Shown here: piece after piece, positions 31,307-40,271 of the stretch
Layout: each line of letters opens with the position of its first letter
Position numbering within the stretch: the stretch's first letter is position 1
Source: Chryseobacterium foetidum
GTDB taxonomy: Bacteria > Bacteroidota > Bacteroidia > Flavobacteriales > Weeksellaceae
Length of the DNA: 64,000 nt
Reading direction: 5' to 3'
NCBI RefSeq assembly: GCF_025457425.1
Contig: NZ_JAMXIA010000001.1
Span: 2,108,001 to 2,172,000 of the forward strand
Program-made: the position numbers and the translations under genes
Notes under the pieces: model-generated
Told to the model about the DNA's origin: nothing
The model's database searches: none
What the model saw: only the letters and a program-made list of their open reading frames with translations

Positions 31307-33442
31307 TTAAAATTTATAGTTCAGGCTTAAAGAAAGCGTTCTTAATCTCTGAGGAGTGACTGTAGACCATCCTGAGAAATACTTCTTGTTTGCGATGTTG
31401 TCTAATTTTAAAATAATACTGTATCGCTCTTCTGTAAATGATACTGAAGAATTCATAATGATGTAACTTGGTAACGGGAAAGCTCCGATATCACCTCTGT
31501 TCAAAGTATAAAATCTGCTTGCTGAGTTACCTCCAAAACCAATTCCGAAGTTTTTCAAAGGTCCTTCCTGTATTTTATATGTTCCCCAGAAGTTAACAAG
31601 ATTTTTAGGTCCTGAATCTTCCGTTCTGTTTCCTGGATATCCCTGGTCGCCTTTAACTACATTACTGTCGTTGTAGCTGTATCCGGCAATAAGGTTCATT
31701 CCAGGAATCGGACTACCCAGTACACTTACTTCAAAACCTTTACTGTCAACTTCACCTCCCTGATTGACATCAAGGCCATTGCCCATTACCTTGTTTTTCA
31801 CATTAATGCTATAGTAACTGGCTGTAATTGAGAATTTATCTCCTGCCAGGTTGGCTTTTGTGCCGACTTCCCATTGATTGGCGTGTTCCGGATCGAAGTA
31901 ACGAAGTTCACTACTTAAAACATTTCCAAGATTGTCTGTTACCTGTATTGTAGAAGGATCAACATTTCTGAATCCGTTCATGTAATTACCAAATACAGAA
32001 ACCTTGTCTGGAATAGGCTGATAAACTAAACCTAATTTAGGAGAAAAAGTTGTCTGACCCTTTGTATCATCAGTGGCGTATGCACTTGCTCTTCCTGTAA
32101 AATGATCCATTCTAAGGCTTAACATTGCTGATAAATTTGGTAGAATATTCACAACGTCAGAAACGTAGGCACTATAAATTTTTGCTTCAGCATGACCAAT
32201 TGCCTGTCCGGCATTTCTTAGTTCATAATCTACAGCTGATTTGGTTAATAAATTTGCTTTCGTATCAGATTGGTTTACAATATCTACTACACCATATCCA
32301 ATCCAACCTGTTCCTCCTTGGATAAAATCTCTTTGGAAATAATCTAAACCTACAAGCAGTTTGTTTTTAACATTTCCAAAATTAAAATCTCCAACAAAGT
32401 TCTGTTGAATTCCTGTGGTATTGGTTTCTCCACCAACATTGGCGATAAATCTAGTAAAATCTTTCCCATTGGACTGATCATAAAGATAATGGTAATAACC
32501 GTCTGTCTTAGAATTGCTCCTTGAGAAAATGGTCTTCGAAGTCCAGTTATCTGAAATCTTATAATTTGCAGATGCCTGAAGGTTGAAGGTATTATTATTA
32601 ATTGTTAAATCATCACTTGTGTACGAGTTCTTGTAATTTTGTTTGAATATATCAATAGAATTGTAAGTAAGAGGGAGATTTCTGTTTAAGAAAATCATCG
32701 GCGCATTGGCAGATTCGCTCTTTTTTATTTCTGTATTAACGTAAAATGTAAGCCTGTCGCTTGCAACAAATTTAAGCGATGGAGCAATATAAAATGATTC
32801 GTTGAAGCCTGCATCCTGAAAAGTGTTTTGTTTTTGGTAAGCAGCATTTACTCTTGCAAACAGGTTTTTGCTGAGCGGCGCATTAACATCTGCTGAAACT
32901 CTGTTTAGGCCATAACTTCCGTTGATATAGTTTACCTCTCCACCAAAGTGTTGGTATGGTTTCTTTGTAATGACATTGATTAATCCACCATAAGAAATTA
33001 CGCTTCCCCCGTATAATGTTCCTGAAGGTCCTTTTATAGCCTCAATGGTTTCAATTCCTGCAGGATCTAATGTTCCGTTTGTTAATGAAGGCATGCCGTT
33101 AGTCAGCGATGGTTGTAATGAAAAACCTCTCATCGTGTAATACTCACCACCATCATTTCCTCTTCCGGTAGATTCCCATAATCTTGTAATACCCGTAACA
33201 TTTTTCAATGCGTCATTAAAGTTGGTAACGACCTGTTCTTTAATTACGTTTTTGTTAACGATATTGTAAACCTGCGGATTTTCAATTTCTTTTAAAGGCA
33301 TTTTGTTTACAGATTCTCTGTCTCTGGTGATGTAACCCTGTACAACTACTTCATTTATATCATTTGATTTTATAGAGTCGTTTTCTTGCGCAAAAGCAAA
33401 TACCGTTGCTAACAACGAAGCAGAAATTAATAGCTTATTCAT
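31307..33442 (-). CDS. TonB-dependent siderophore receptor
   Basis: 711 residues. Signal peptide (LLISASLLATVFAFAQ). The plug domain (about 40-170) has NFNDALKNVTGITRLWEST, GGEYYTMRGFSLQPSLTNG and IEAIKGPSGTLYGG, typical of the FhuA/FoxA siderophore class. The barrel ends SLSLNYKF with the terminal Phe needed for outer-membrane insertion. No CarboxypepD_reg domain. A TATATTTG -7 element lies at 33460-33467 on the minus strand. The PepSY gene follows, so the pair is a likely ferric-siderophore uptake unit driven by ExbB/ExbD/TonB. Confidence 0.93.
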   Translation of the reverse strand: MNKLLISASLLATVFAFAQENDSIKSNDINEVVVQGYITRDRESVNKMPLKEIENPQVYNIVNKNVIKEQVVTNFNDALKNVTGITRLWESTGRGNDGGEYYTMRGFSLQPSLTNGMPSLTNGTLDPAGIETIEAIKGPSGTLYGGSVISYGGLINVITKKPYQHFGGEVNYINGSYGLNRVSADVNAPLSKNLFARVNAAYQKQNTFQDAGFNESFYIAPSLKFVASDRLTFYVNTEIKKSESANAPMIFLNRNLPLTYNSIDIFKQNYKNSYTSDDLTINNNTFNLQASANYKISDNWTSKTIFSRSNSKTDGYYHYLYDQSNGKDFTRFIANVGGETNTTGIQQNFVGDFNFGNVKNKLLVGLDYFQRDFIQGGTGWIGYGVVDIVNQSDTKANLLTKSAVDYELRNAGQAIGHAEAKIYSAYVSDVVNILPNLSAMLSLRMDHFTGRASAYATDDTKGQTTFSPKLGLVYQPIPDKVSVFGNYMNGFRNVDPSTIQVTDNLGNVLSSELRYFDPEHANQWEVGTKANLAGDKFSITASYYSINVKNKVMGNGLDVNQGGEVDSKGFEVSVLGSPIPGMNLIAGYSYNDSNVVKGDQGYPGNRTEDSGPKNLVNFWGTYKIQEGPLKNFGIGFGGNSASRFYTLNRGDIGAFPLPSYIIMNSSVSFTEERYSIILKLDNIANKKYFSGWSTVTPQRLRTLSLSLNYKF

Positions 33443-33459
33443 GTAGACTTAATTTTCTG

Positions 33460-33488
33460 CAAATATATTCTTTTTAATTATTCTAAAT
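33460..33488 (-). promoter_or_regulatory. Promoter and possible operator of the siderophore receptor
   Basis: Minus strand: ATTTAGAATAATT (33488-33476) followed by TATATTTG (33467-33460), the -7 element. An iron repressor bound at the first would cover the promoter. The repressor family is not known from this window. Confidence 0.4.
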
Positions 33489-33547
33489 AAATCTTAAAAT
33501 TGATATTTGTCATATTTAAATCACATTTAATATTCAATAAATAACAA

Positions 33548-33575
33548 AAAAACCGTCTCAAAAGAAACGGTTTTT
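33548..33575 (-). terminator. Terminator after secA
   Basis: AAAAACCGT / ACGGTTTTT with an inner TC/GA pair and an AAAA loop; on the minus strand a T run follows. It lies 22 bp past the secA stop. Confidence 0.8.
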
Positions 33576-33596
33576 GTATAAAATGAAATTTATCTC

Positions 33597-36500
33597 TTAT
33601 GCAGGAATTTCTCCTTTGTATAAGAATGAGATAATTTCTTTGTTTAATTTATCGATCATTTCGCTGAACAAGTGAAAAGATTCCTGCTTGTAGATTACCA
33701 ACGGATCTTTCTGCTCGTAAACAGCTCCCTGAGAAGATTTTCTCAGATCATCCATTTCACGGAGGTGAAGTTTCCAGTTTTCATCGATGATGGAAAGAGT
33801 GATGTTCTTTTCGAAATCATTGATCATGGTTTCACATTTAGAATCGTAAGCTTCCTTAAGATCAGTAACGATAGTCATTGTTTTGATACCATCCGTGAAC
33901 GGAACCTGAATCATTTTAAACATAGAACCCTGATTCTGGAATACATTTTCAATGATTGGGAAAGATTTTTCTTTCAACAGATTCAGCTTCATGTTGTAAT
34001 CTTCCTGCGCAGCATTGAATAAAGTGTTCGTAAGATCAGCCACTGTTTTCGATTTGAAATCATCCTCAGAAACAGGAGATTCCATGGTGAAAGTTTTAAT
34101 GATTTCGTACTCAAATTCTTTATAACTTCCGGTAGCTTTTCCTTTCGCAACGATAGAATTGGCAACATCGAAAATCATATTCGTAATGTCATACTTCAGG
34201 TGATCACCGAACAATGCGTTCTTTCTTCTTTTGTAAATTACGTCACGCTGTTTATTCATTACATCATCGTACTCCAGAAGTCTTTTTCTTGTTCCGAAGT
34301 TGTTTTCTTCTACTTTTTTCTGAGCTCTTTCGATAGATTTTGAAATCATAGAATGCTGAATTACTTCACCTTCCTTGTGACCCATTCTGTCCATCATTTT
34401 AGCAATTCTTTCAGAACCGAACAAACGCATCAGGTTATCTTCCAAAGAAACATAGAACTGCGAACTTCCAGGATCTCCCTGACGTCCCGCTCTACCTCTC
34501 AACTGTCTGTCAACACGTCTTGAATCATGTCTTTCAGTACCGATAATTGCCAAACCTCCGGATTCTTTTACTTCTTTTGAAAGCTTAATATCCGTTCCAC
34601 GACCTGCCATGTTGGTTGCAATGGTTACAACTCCTGGCTGACCCGCTCCTGCAACGATTTCTGCTTCTTTCTTGTGAAGTTTAGCATTCAGAACCTGATG
34701 TGGAATTTTTCTTAACTGAAGTGCTTTTGAAAGCAACTGAGAAATTTCTACAGATGTCGTACCCACCAAAACAGGTCTTCCTGCAGCAGTTAATTGCTCA
34801 ACTTCTTCAATTACAGCATTGTATTTTTCTCTATTGGTTTTGAAAACCAAATCCTGCTTGTCATTTCTCAAAATCGGACGGTTGGTAGGAATTACCACAA
34901 CGTCTAATTTATAAATCTGCCAAAGCTCGCCAGCTTCTGTTTCAGCTGTACCCGTCATCCCCGCAAGTTTGTTGTACATACGGAAATAGTTCTGAAGGGT
35001 AACTGTTGCAAAAGTCTGCGTAGCAGCTTCAATTTTTACATTTTCTTTAGCTTCAATCGCCTGATGTAAACCGTCTGAATAACGACGGCCTTCCATGATA
35101 CGACCGGTCTGTTCGTCAACGATTTTTACTTCACCGTCGATTACAACATACTCATCATCTTTTTCGAATAATGTGTAAGCTTTAAGCAACTGGCTCATGG
35201 TGTGAACTCGCTCAGATTTCTCGGCAAAATCTGCGAAAAGTCTTTCTTTAGCTTCAAATTCTTCTTCTTTGGATAAATTTTTAGCTTCAACTTCAGCGAT
35301 TTCAGTTCCGATATCCGGAAGTACGAAGAAGTTTGAATCTGAATTCCCCTGAGACATGTACTCAACACCTTTGTCTGTAAGGTCTACCTGATTGTTTTTT
35401 TCTTCAATTACGAAGTAAAGATCTTTATCTACAATCGGCATTTCTCGGTTGTTGTCTGCCATGTACTGAGCCTCAGTTTTCTGAAGTAACGCACGGTTTC
35501 CGCTCTCCGATAAGAATTTGATCAGCTGTCTGTTCTTTGGAAGACCTCTGTAAGCCTGAAGTAATTTAAAACCACCTTCTTTAGTGTTTCCTCCGGCGAT
35601 TAATTTTTTAGCTTCATTAAATAAAGCTGAAACTGTTTTTTTCTGAACTTCAACAATTCTGTCGATGGAAGGTTTCAGAACATCAAATTCCTGTCTGTCA
35701 CCCTGAGGAACCGGACCTGAAATAATCAAAGGTGTTCTTGCATCATCCACCAAAACAGAATCTACCTCATCCACAATGGCAAAGTTTAATTCTCTCTGAA
35801 CCAATTCGGTAGGAGAACTTACCATGTTGTCTCTAAGGTAATCGAAACCAAATTCGTTATTGGTTCCGTAAGTAATATCTGAATTGTATGCTTTTCTTCT
35901 TCCGTCTGAGTTCGGCTGGTGATTATCGATACAGTCGATAGACATACCGTGGAACTGGTACAAAGGTCCCATCCATGCAGAGTCACGCTTTGCCAAATAA
36001 TCATTTACAGTTACAACGTGTACCCCTCTCTCTGGAAGAGCGTTTAGGAAGATAGGAAGTGTTCCTACCAAAGTTTTACCTTCACCGGTTGCCATTTCGG
36101 CAATTTTACCGCTGTGAAGAATTACCCCACCGATAAACTGCACATCATAATGCACCATATCCCAGTTTACGGGAGTTCCGGCAGCGTCCCAATGGTTTTT
36201 CCAAACCGCCTGGTCGCCCTGTATTTCCACGAAATCTTTTCCTAAAGAAGCCAACTGTCTGTCCCAGTCTGTAGCCGTCACACGGATTTCTCCGTTTTGA
36301 GCCCATCTTCTGGCAGTTTCTTTTACTACTGCAAAAACTTCCGGAAGAATCTGGAGAAGCACTTTCTCTTCAATTTCGTAAGATTCTTTCTTTAGTGTAT
36401 CAATTTTTGAGAATAAAGCTTCCTTTTCGTCAACGTTTGTTGAGTTTTTGATCAGCTCTTTTGTTTCTTCAACCTGAGCAGTGATTTTGCTGGTTGCAGA

Positions 36501-36671
36501 TTTGATATTTTCTTTAAACTCGGCCGTTTTACCTCTTAAACCATCATCAGACAATTGCTGAATTTCAGGTTCAACAGCTTTGATTTTTGTTACAACTTTT
36601 TTTACTTCCTTTAGGTCCTGCGCTTTCTTGTCTCCCAAAAACCCTTTAAGAACTTTGTTTAAAAAACTCAT
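33597..36671 (-). CDS. secA: Protein translocase ATPase SecA
   Basis: Motor of Sec-dependent export. 1024 residues. Walker A is [14 protein letters not shown] (about 188-201), [20 protein letters not shown] is motif II with the SecA signature, and [11 protein letters not shown] and [11 protein letters not shown] are the later helicase motifs. The protein has extra segments relative to the 901-residue E. coli SecA, as in other Bacteroidota. It stops at [10 protein letters not shown] without the C-terminal CxCGSGKKYKxCH zinc tail that binds SecB. The gene starts seven bases after a heptamer array. Confidence 0.96.
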   Translation of the reverse strand: MSFLNKVLKGFLGDKKAQDLKEVKKVVTKIKAVEPEIQQLSDDGLRGKTAEFKENIKSATSKITAQVEETKELIKNSTNVDEKEALFSKIDTLKKESYEIEEKVLLQILPEVFAVVKETARRWAQNGEIRVTATDWDRQLASLGKDFVEIQGDQAVWKNHWDAAGTPVNWDMVHYDVQFIGGVILHSGKIAEMATGEGKTLVGTLPIFLNALPERGVHVVTVNDYLAKRDSAWMGPLYQFHGMSIDCIDNHQPNSDGRRKAYNSDITYGTNNEFGFDYLRDNMVSSPTELVQRELNFAIVDEVDSVLVDDARTPLIISGPVPQGDRQEFDVLKPSIDRIVEVQKKTVSALFNEAKKLIAGGNTKEGGFKLLQAYRGLPKNRQLIKFLSESGNRALLQKTEAQYMADNNREMPIVDKDLYFVIEEKNNQVDLTDKGVEYMSQGNSDSNFFVLPDIGTEIAEVEAKNLSKEEEFEAKERLFADFAEKSERVHTMSQLLKAYTLFEKDDEYVVIDGEVKIVDEQTGRIMEGRRYSDGLHQAIEAKENVKIEAATQTFATVTLQNYFRMYNKLAGMTGTAETEAGELWQIYKLDVVVIPTNRPILRNDKQDLVFKTNREKYNAVIEEVEQLTAAGRPVLVGTTSVEISQLLSKALQLRKIPHQVLNAKLHKKEAEIVAGAGQPGVVTIATNMAGRGTDIKLSKEVKESGGLAIIGTERHDSRRVDRQLRGRAGRQGDPGSSQFYVSLEDNLMRLFGSERIAKMMDRMGHKEGEVIQHSMISKSIERAQKKVEENNFGTRKRLLEYDDVMNKQRDVIYKRRKNALFGDHLKYDITNMIFDVANSIVAKGKATGSYKEFEYEIIKTFTMESPVSEDDFKSKTVADLTNTLFNAAQEDYNMKLNLLKEKSFPIIENVFQNQGSMFKMIQVPFTDGIKTMTIVTDLKEAYDSKCETMINDFEKNITLSIIDENWKLHLREMDDLRKSSQGAVYEQKDPLVIYKQESFHLFSEMIDKLNKEIISFLYKGEIPA

Positions 36672-36677
36672 TTATTT

Positions 36678-36754
36678 AGCTTTTAGCAAATAGCTTATGG
36701 CTAATTGCGTTAGTAATTATATAAAAAAGCCAATGACAGAAGCCATCAGCTGTT
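36678..36754 (-). repeat. Tandem heptamers upstream of secA
   Basis: Plus-strand reading: AGCTTTT, AGCAAAT, AGCTTAT, GGCTAAT, TGCGTTA in phase (36678-36712). Looser copies follow (AGCCAAT, AGCCATC, AGCTGTT) up to 36754. On the secA strand the array ends six bases before the start codon. Confidence 0.7.
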
Positions 36755-36760
36755 GCTATC

Positions 36761-36982
36761 TTAATATTCGTCTTCGTTCCAAAGATAATCCTCGTCTGTA
36801 GGATAGTCGCTCCAGATCTCGTCAATGGCATCATAAACTTCACCTTCATCTTCGATAGCCTGAAGATTTTCTACCACCTCCATTGGTGCACCGGTTCTGA
36901 TTGCGTAGTCGATCAATTCTGCCTTTGTCATCGGCCAAGGTGCGTCACTTAAGTAGGATGCTAATTCTAATGTCCAGTACAT
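36761..36982 (-). CDS. DUF2795 family protein
   Basis: 73 residues. It fits DUF2795: YWTLELASYLSDAPWPMTKAELIDYA at the start, then GAPMEVVENLQAI and a very acidic end (YPTDEDYLWNEDEY). Function unknown; in Flavobacteriales it lies next to secA, as here. It is upstream of secA on the same strand with 89 bp between them, so cotranscription is plausible. Confidence 0.88.
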   Translation of the reverse strand: MYWTLELASYLSDAPWPMTKAELIDYAIRTGAPMEVVENLQAIEDEGEVYDAIDEIWSDYPTDEDYLWNEDEY

Positions 36983-37100
36983 AATATTTTAATTTTTTGC
37001 AAAAGTATAAAATTAGGTTATATTATAGCCTTTTTTATACTTGATTTTCAATTCTTTTTGTTAAATATTTATGAACAGCGTAAAGTATTTACACACTTTG

Positions 37101-38156
37101 TCAGCTATTCTCTTCTCGATTTCTCAAAAACCATTCCACGAAAATTTTTATGCCATTTTGGAAGTTTACTGCAGGTTTATAAGCCAATAATGTGGTTGCT
37201 TTGGCAATATCTGCATTGGTTTTTGTGACATCACCCGCCTGCATTGGCAGATTTTTTCTGTTTGCTGTCTCGCCCAAAGCTTTTTCTAAAGTAGCGACCA
37301 TTTGATTGAGTGTAATCACTTCGTTTTCACCCAAATTAATAATTTCGTAGATATTATTGTTGTTTTCTAAATATTCTATTGAGCCAATAATTCCATGGAT
37401 GATGTCGTCAATAAAAGTATAATCCCTTGCAGTAGATCCGTCGCCGTAGAAGGGTATTTCTTGATTTTCGGAAATAAGTTTTGTGAATTTGTGAATTGCA
37501 AGATCGGGGCGCTGTCTCGGACCATAAACTGTGAAAAATCTGAGGTGAATCATGTCGATTCCGTAAAGACTGTGATACACATTTCCTAAAATTTCTACTG
37601 CTCTTTTTGTTGCTGCATAAGGAGAAATGGGTTGGTCTACAGCATCGTTTTCAGAAAAAGGAACTTTTTCATTGTTTCCATAAATGCTGGATGATGATGC
37701 GCAGACAAATTTTTTAATTCCAAAATCTCTTGCAAGCTCCCACAGGTGCATTGTTCCTTTAATATTTACTTCTTCGTAATCTAAAGGTCTTTCGATGGAA
37801 GGTCTTACGCCGGCAAGGGCAGCAAGATGAATAATCAGATCAATCTGATGGTTTTGGAAAATTTCCTTCAAGCCATTTTGATTTCTGATATCAACGTTGT
37901 AAAGCTTAAAATGTTCAGATTTGGTCTGTTTTATAACGGTTTCAATATCACTTGATTTATCTTCGAAACTGAATGTTGATTCAAGACCTGTAGATTCTAA
38001 AGTATTTCTGATTTTAATTTTATAATCATAGAAATCATCAAAATTATCGATGCTGATGACAGAATGTCCGTTTTTCAACAAATTTTCAATTAAGTGAGAA
38101 CCGATAAATCCGCTTCCGCCGGTAATGAGATAGGTCATTGTGTTTTGTCTAATCAT
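37101..38156 (-). CDS. NAD-dependent sugar epimerase, UDP-glucuronate 4-epimerase type
   Basis: 351 residues, short-chain dehydrogenase fold. Gly-rich NAD site GGSGFIGSHLIENL (about 13-26), LAALAGVRPSIERP, and catalytic SPYAATKRAVE (Tyr-x3-Lys, about 179-189). RFFTVYGPRQRPDLAI is typical of UDP-glucuronate 4-epimerases of polysaccharide synthesis. Start: the ATG at 38156 overlaps the upstream stop as ATGA; an ATG six codons later (38138, MTYLITGG) matches the family N-terminus better. I keep the first because of the overlap but it is not settled. Confidence 0.88.
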   Translation of the reverse strand: MIRQNTMTYLITGGSGFIGSHLIENLLKNGHSVISIDNFDDFYDYKIKIRNTLESTGLESTFSFEDKSSDIETVIKQTKSEHFKLYNVDIRNQNGLKEIFQNHQIDLIIHLAALAGVRPSIERPLDYEEVNIKGTMHLWELARDFGIKKFVCASSSSIYGNNEKVPFSENDAVDQPISPYAATKRAVEILGNVYHSLYGIDMIHLRFFTVYGPRQRPDLAIHKFTKLISENQEIPFYGDGSTARDYTFIDDIIHGIIGSIEYLENNNNIYEIINLGENEVITLNQMVATLEKALGETANRKNLPMQAGDVTKTNADIAKATTLLAYKPAVNFQNGIKIFVEWFLRNREENS

Positions 38157-39310
38157 GATTTGGCATCAATAAAATTCTGTTCCTGAGCAGAAAGTAATGT
38201 TTTGGTTTCATTAATATCTTTGTCTGGAATGTTTTCTATGAAAGATTTGTTGAGATCAATTTTCTTTTTCAGACCACGTTTATTTCCTTCGCTGAATTTT
38301 TCCAGTTTAATTTCCTGATAAGCTTTAAAAGGAACTTTCATGGTTTTAGATTCAGAATACCCTTCGCCCATTACCGTAATCAAAGAAGGAAGATACTGGT
38401 TGTTTTTCTTATAAAAATCAAAAAAAACTTCTGCTTTCGTAGTATTGCTGGTGTAGGGCTCTCCGGTTTTAGACACTTTTTCAGATTGAGCATAGTTCTG
38501 GTCTATTACTACGTTTAAATTGATTATCGCCTTGTCGTTTTTGTTGTAAGTCAGAAATCCGCTGAATTTTATCTCAAATTTATCATTTTTCTCACTCTCA
38601 AAACGGAGTTTCTGAATGCCGGCATTTTCGTATAATAGGCTTGTTTTTATCTTTAAATCCTTCACTGTATTCAGCATGCCTGCGATCTGATAATTCATAT
38701 AAAATGTTCCGATAAAATCTTTTGGAAGCAAATTAGGAACGGATGCGAAAGGGTATGACTCGTCAAGCTTTATCGTTTTATAGTATTTGATATCATTTAA
38801 ACCGATATTGAAAAAACTGTCGGGATCTTTTGACTCTTTGAAATTGTAAAAATTAAATTTTGACCAAACATTTACGTCAGCAACCAGAAGATGAGCAATT
38901 TTACCGTCAACAAAAGATTTTTGCTTCACCGTTCCTGTATAAAGTGAAGGGTTTGAATAATAAACAGTACTGTAGGTATCAATAATATTCCTGAAAATTT
39001 TCTTTAAATCAACATTGGTAACCACAACTTCCTGAATCTCTTTGAATAGAGGCTTCAGATATATCTGTGGAGAAACAGAGGAGATTTTTTTCATTCCGTA
39101 CCATGGAGCAGAAATTTCTATGTTTTTAATTTGTTCGGGAATAAGTACTTTGCCGTCTTCGTTGGTGTACAAAACACTGTTTCTGGTAAGTATTTTTGCA
39201 TTTGCAATCGGTTTTGAATCTGCAGAATCCAGTACAGACACGGTTCTGAAGGATTGTGCTGTAATTTTTGAAACTGAAAAAATCAGGATTAAGAAGAGTA
39301 GATTTTTCAT
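38153..39310 (-). CDS. Exported protein with carboxypeptidase-like regulatory N-terminus
   Basis: 385 residues from MKNLLFLILIFSVSKITAQ, a Sec signal peptide; the frame opens six residues earlier, but that part is not signal-like. Residues 20-85 form a short beta-sandwich domain (VLDSADSKPIANAKIL). Then comes EVVVTNVDLKKIFRNIIDTY, as seen in Bacteroidota carboxypeptidase-like outer-membrane proteins. The rest is beta-rich. Function unknown. Its stop overlaps the epimerase start (ATGA), so they are translated together. Confidence 0.78.
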   Translation of the reverse strand: MKNLLFLILIFSVSKITAQSFRTVSVLDSADSKPIANAKILTRNSVLYTNEDGKVLIPEQIKNIEISAPWYGMKKISSVSPQIYLKPLFKEIQEVVVTNVDLKKIFRNIIDTYSTVYYSNPSLYTGTVKQKSFVDGKIAHLLVADVNVWSKFNFYNFKESKDPDSFFNIGLNDIKYYKTIKLDESYPFASVPNLLPKDFIGTFYMNYQIAGMLNTVKDLKIKTSLLYENAGIQKLRFESEKNDKFEIKFSGFLTYNKNDKAIINLNVVIDQNYAQSEKVSKTGEPYTSNTTKAEVFFDFYKKNNQYLPSLITVMGEGYSESKTMKVPFKAYQEIKLEKFSEGNKRGLKKKIDLNKSFIENIPDKDINETKTLLSAQEQNFIDAKS

Positions 39311-39391
39311 ACGTGTTTGAAGAATCACAAAATTATAAAAATTAAGTTGATAAAGTATATTTCAGTATTTTTACTTTCAAATTAAAAAACA

Positions 39392-40186
39392 ATGAAATTT
39401 CAGGGGCAAATTTTAAAAATGACGAGTTTTGATGCTCAGCCTATACAATATTATCTCAATCTTTCCGGCGATTTGATTCACATGAACGAACTGTTCGGAA
39501 AAGATTTGTCCATTAAACATACCGGTTACCAATGCGTAAATTGCGGACTGGACAAAACAATATACAGGATGGGATTCTGCAAAAGCTGTTTCTTCGAAAG
39601 TCCGTACGCAAGCGACACCATCATTCGTCCGGAGCTTTCTACAGCACATCTGGGAGTTGGTGAAAGAGATCTTGAAGTGGAAAAACAGATTCAGCTTCAG
39701 CCGCACACCGTCTATTTGGCTTATACAGGTGATGTAAAAGTAGGTGTTACCAGAAACTCACAAATTCCTACACGATGGATTGATCAGGGTGCCACATTTG
39801 CGCTGCCGATTGCCCGTACAGAAAACCGTTACGAAGCCGGAATGATAGAAGTTGCATTGAAAGAACATGTTGCAGATAAAACCAACTGGCGAAAAATGCT
39901 TCAGGACGATTTTGAAGATGCCGTTGATCTGGCAGATTTTCAACAAAAAATCAGAGAATATTTTCCTGAAGATTTCCAGAAGTTCTATTCTGAAGGTGAA
40001 AACATGTGGAAATTTGATTATCCCTATAGCAAACCCGAAAAAATAAATTCTTTCAGTTTAGACAAAAAACCGGAGTTTACGGGAAAACTGGTTGGAATTA
40101 AAGGACAGTATCTAAGTTTTGATGGCGGTAATTTTATGAATGTGAGGGGGCATGAAGGGTATGTGATTGAATTAGAGATTAATTAA
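39392..40186 (+). CDS. DUF2797 family protein
   Basis: 264 residues. A zinc-ribbon-like CVNCGLDKTIYRMGFCKSC (about 49-67) is followed by VYLAYTGDVKVGVTRNSQIP and RWIDQGA, then EAGMIEVALKEH. The second part resembles a GIY-YIG fold, with the Tyr-Thr-Gly, Gly-Val-Thr-Arg and Glu in the order of those nucleases. Nuclease activity is inference only. The family is widespread but uncharacterised. It starts 81 bp from the divergent exported-protein gene. Confidence 0.85.
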   Translation: MKFQGQILKMTSFDAQPIQYYLNLSGDLIHMNELFGKDLSIKHTGYQCVNCGLDKTIYRMGFCKSCFFESPYASDTIIRPELSTAHLGVGERDLEVEKQIQLQPHTVYLAYTGDVKVGVTRNSQIPTRWIDQGATFALPIARTENRYEAGMIEVALKEHVADKTNWRKMLQDDFEDAVDLADFQQKIREYFPEDFQKFYSEGENMWKFDYPYSKPEKINSFSLDKKPEFTGKLVGIKGQYLSFDGGNFMNVRGHEGYVIELEIN

Positions 40187-40271
40187 GGCTTCATTTTAAT
40201 TTTTGTTGGTCTGATTTTAGCAACGACTTTTATTTATCTCAAATTAATATTCTTGACTAAAACCTCGTACC

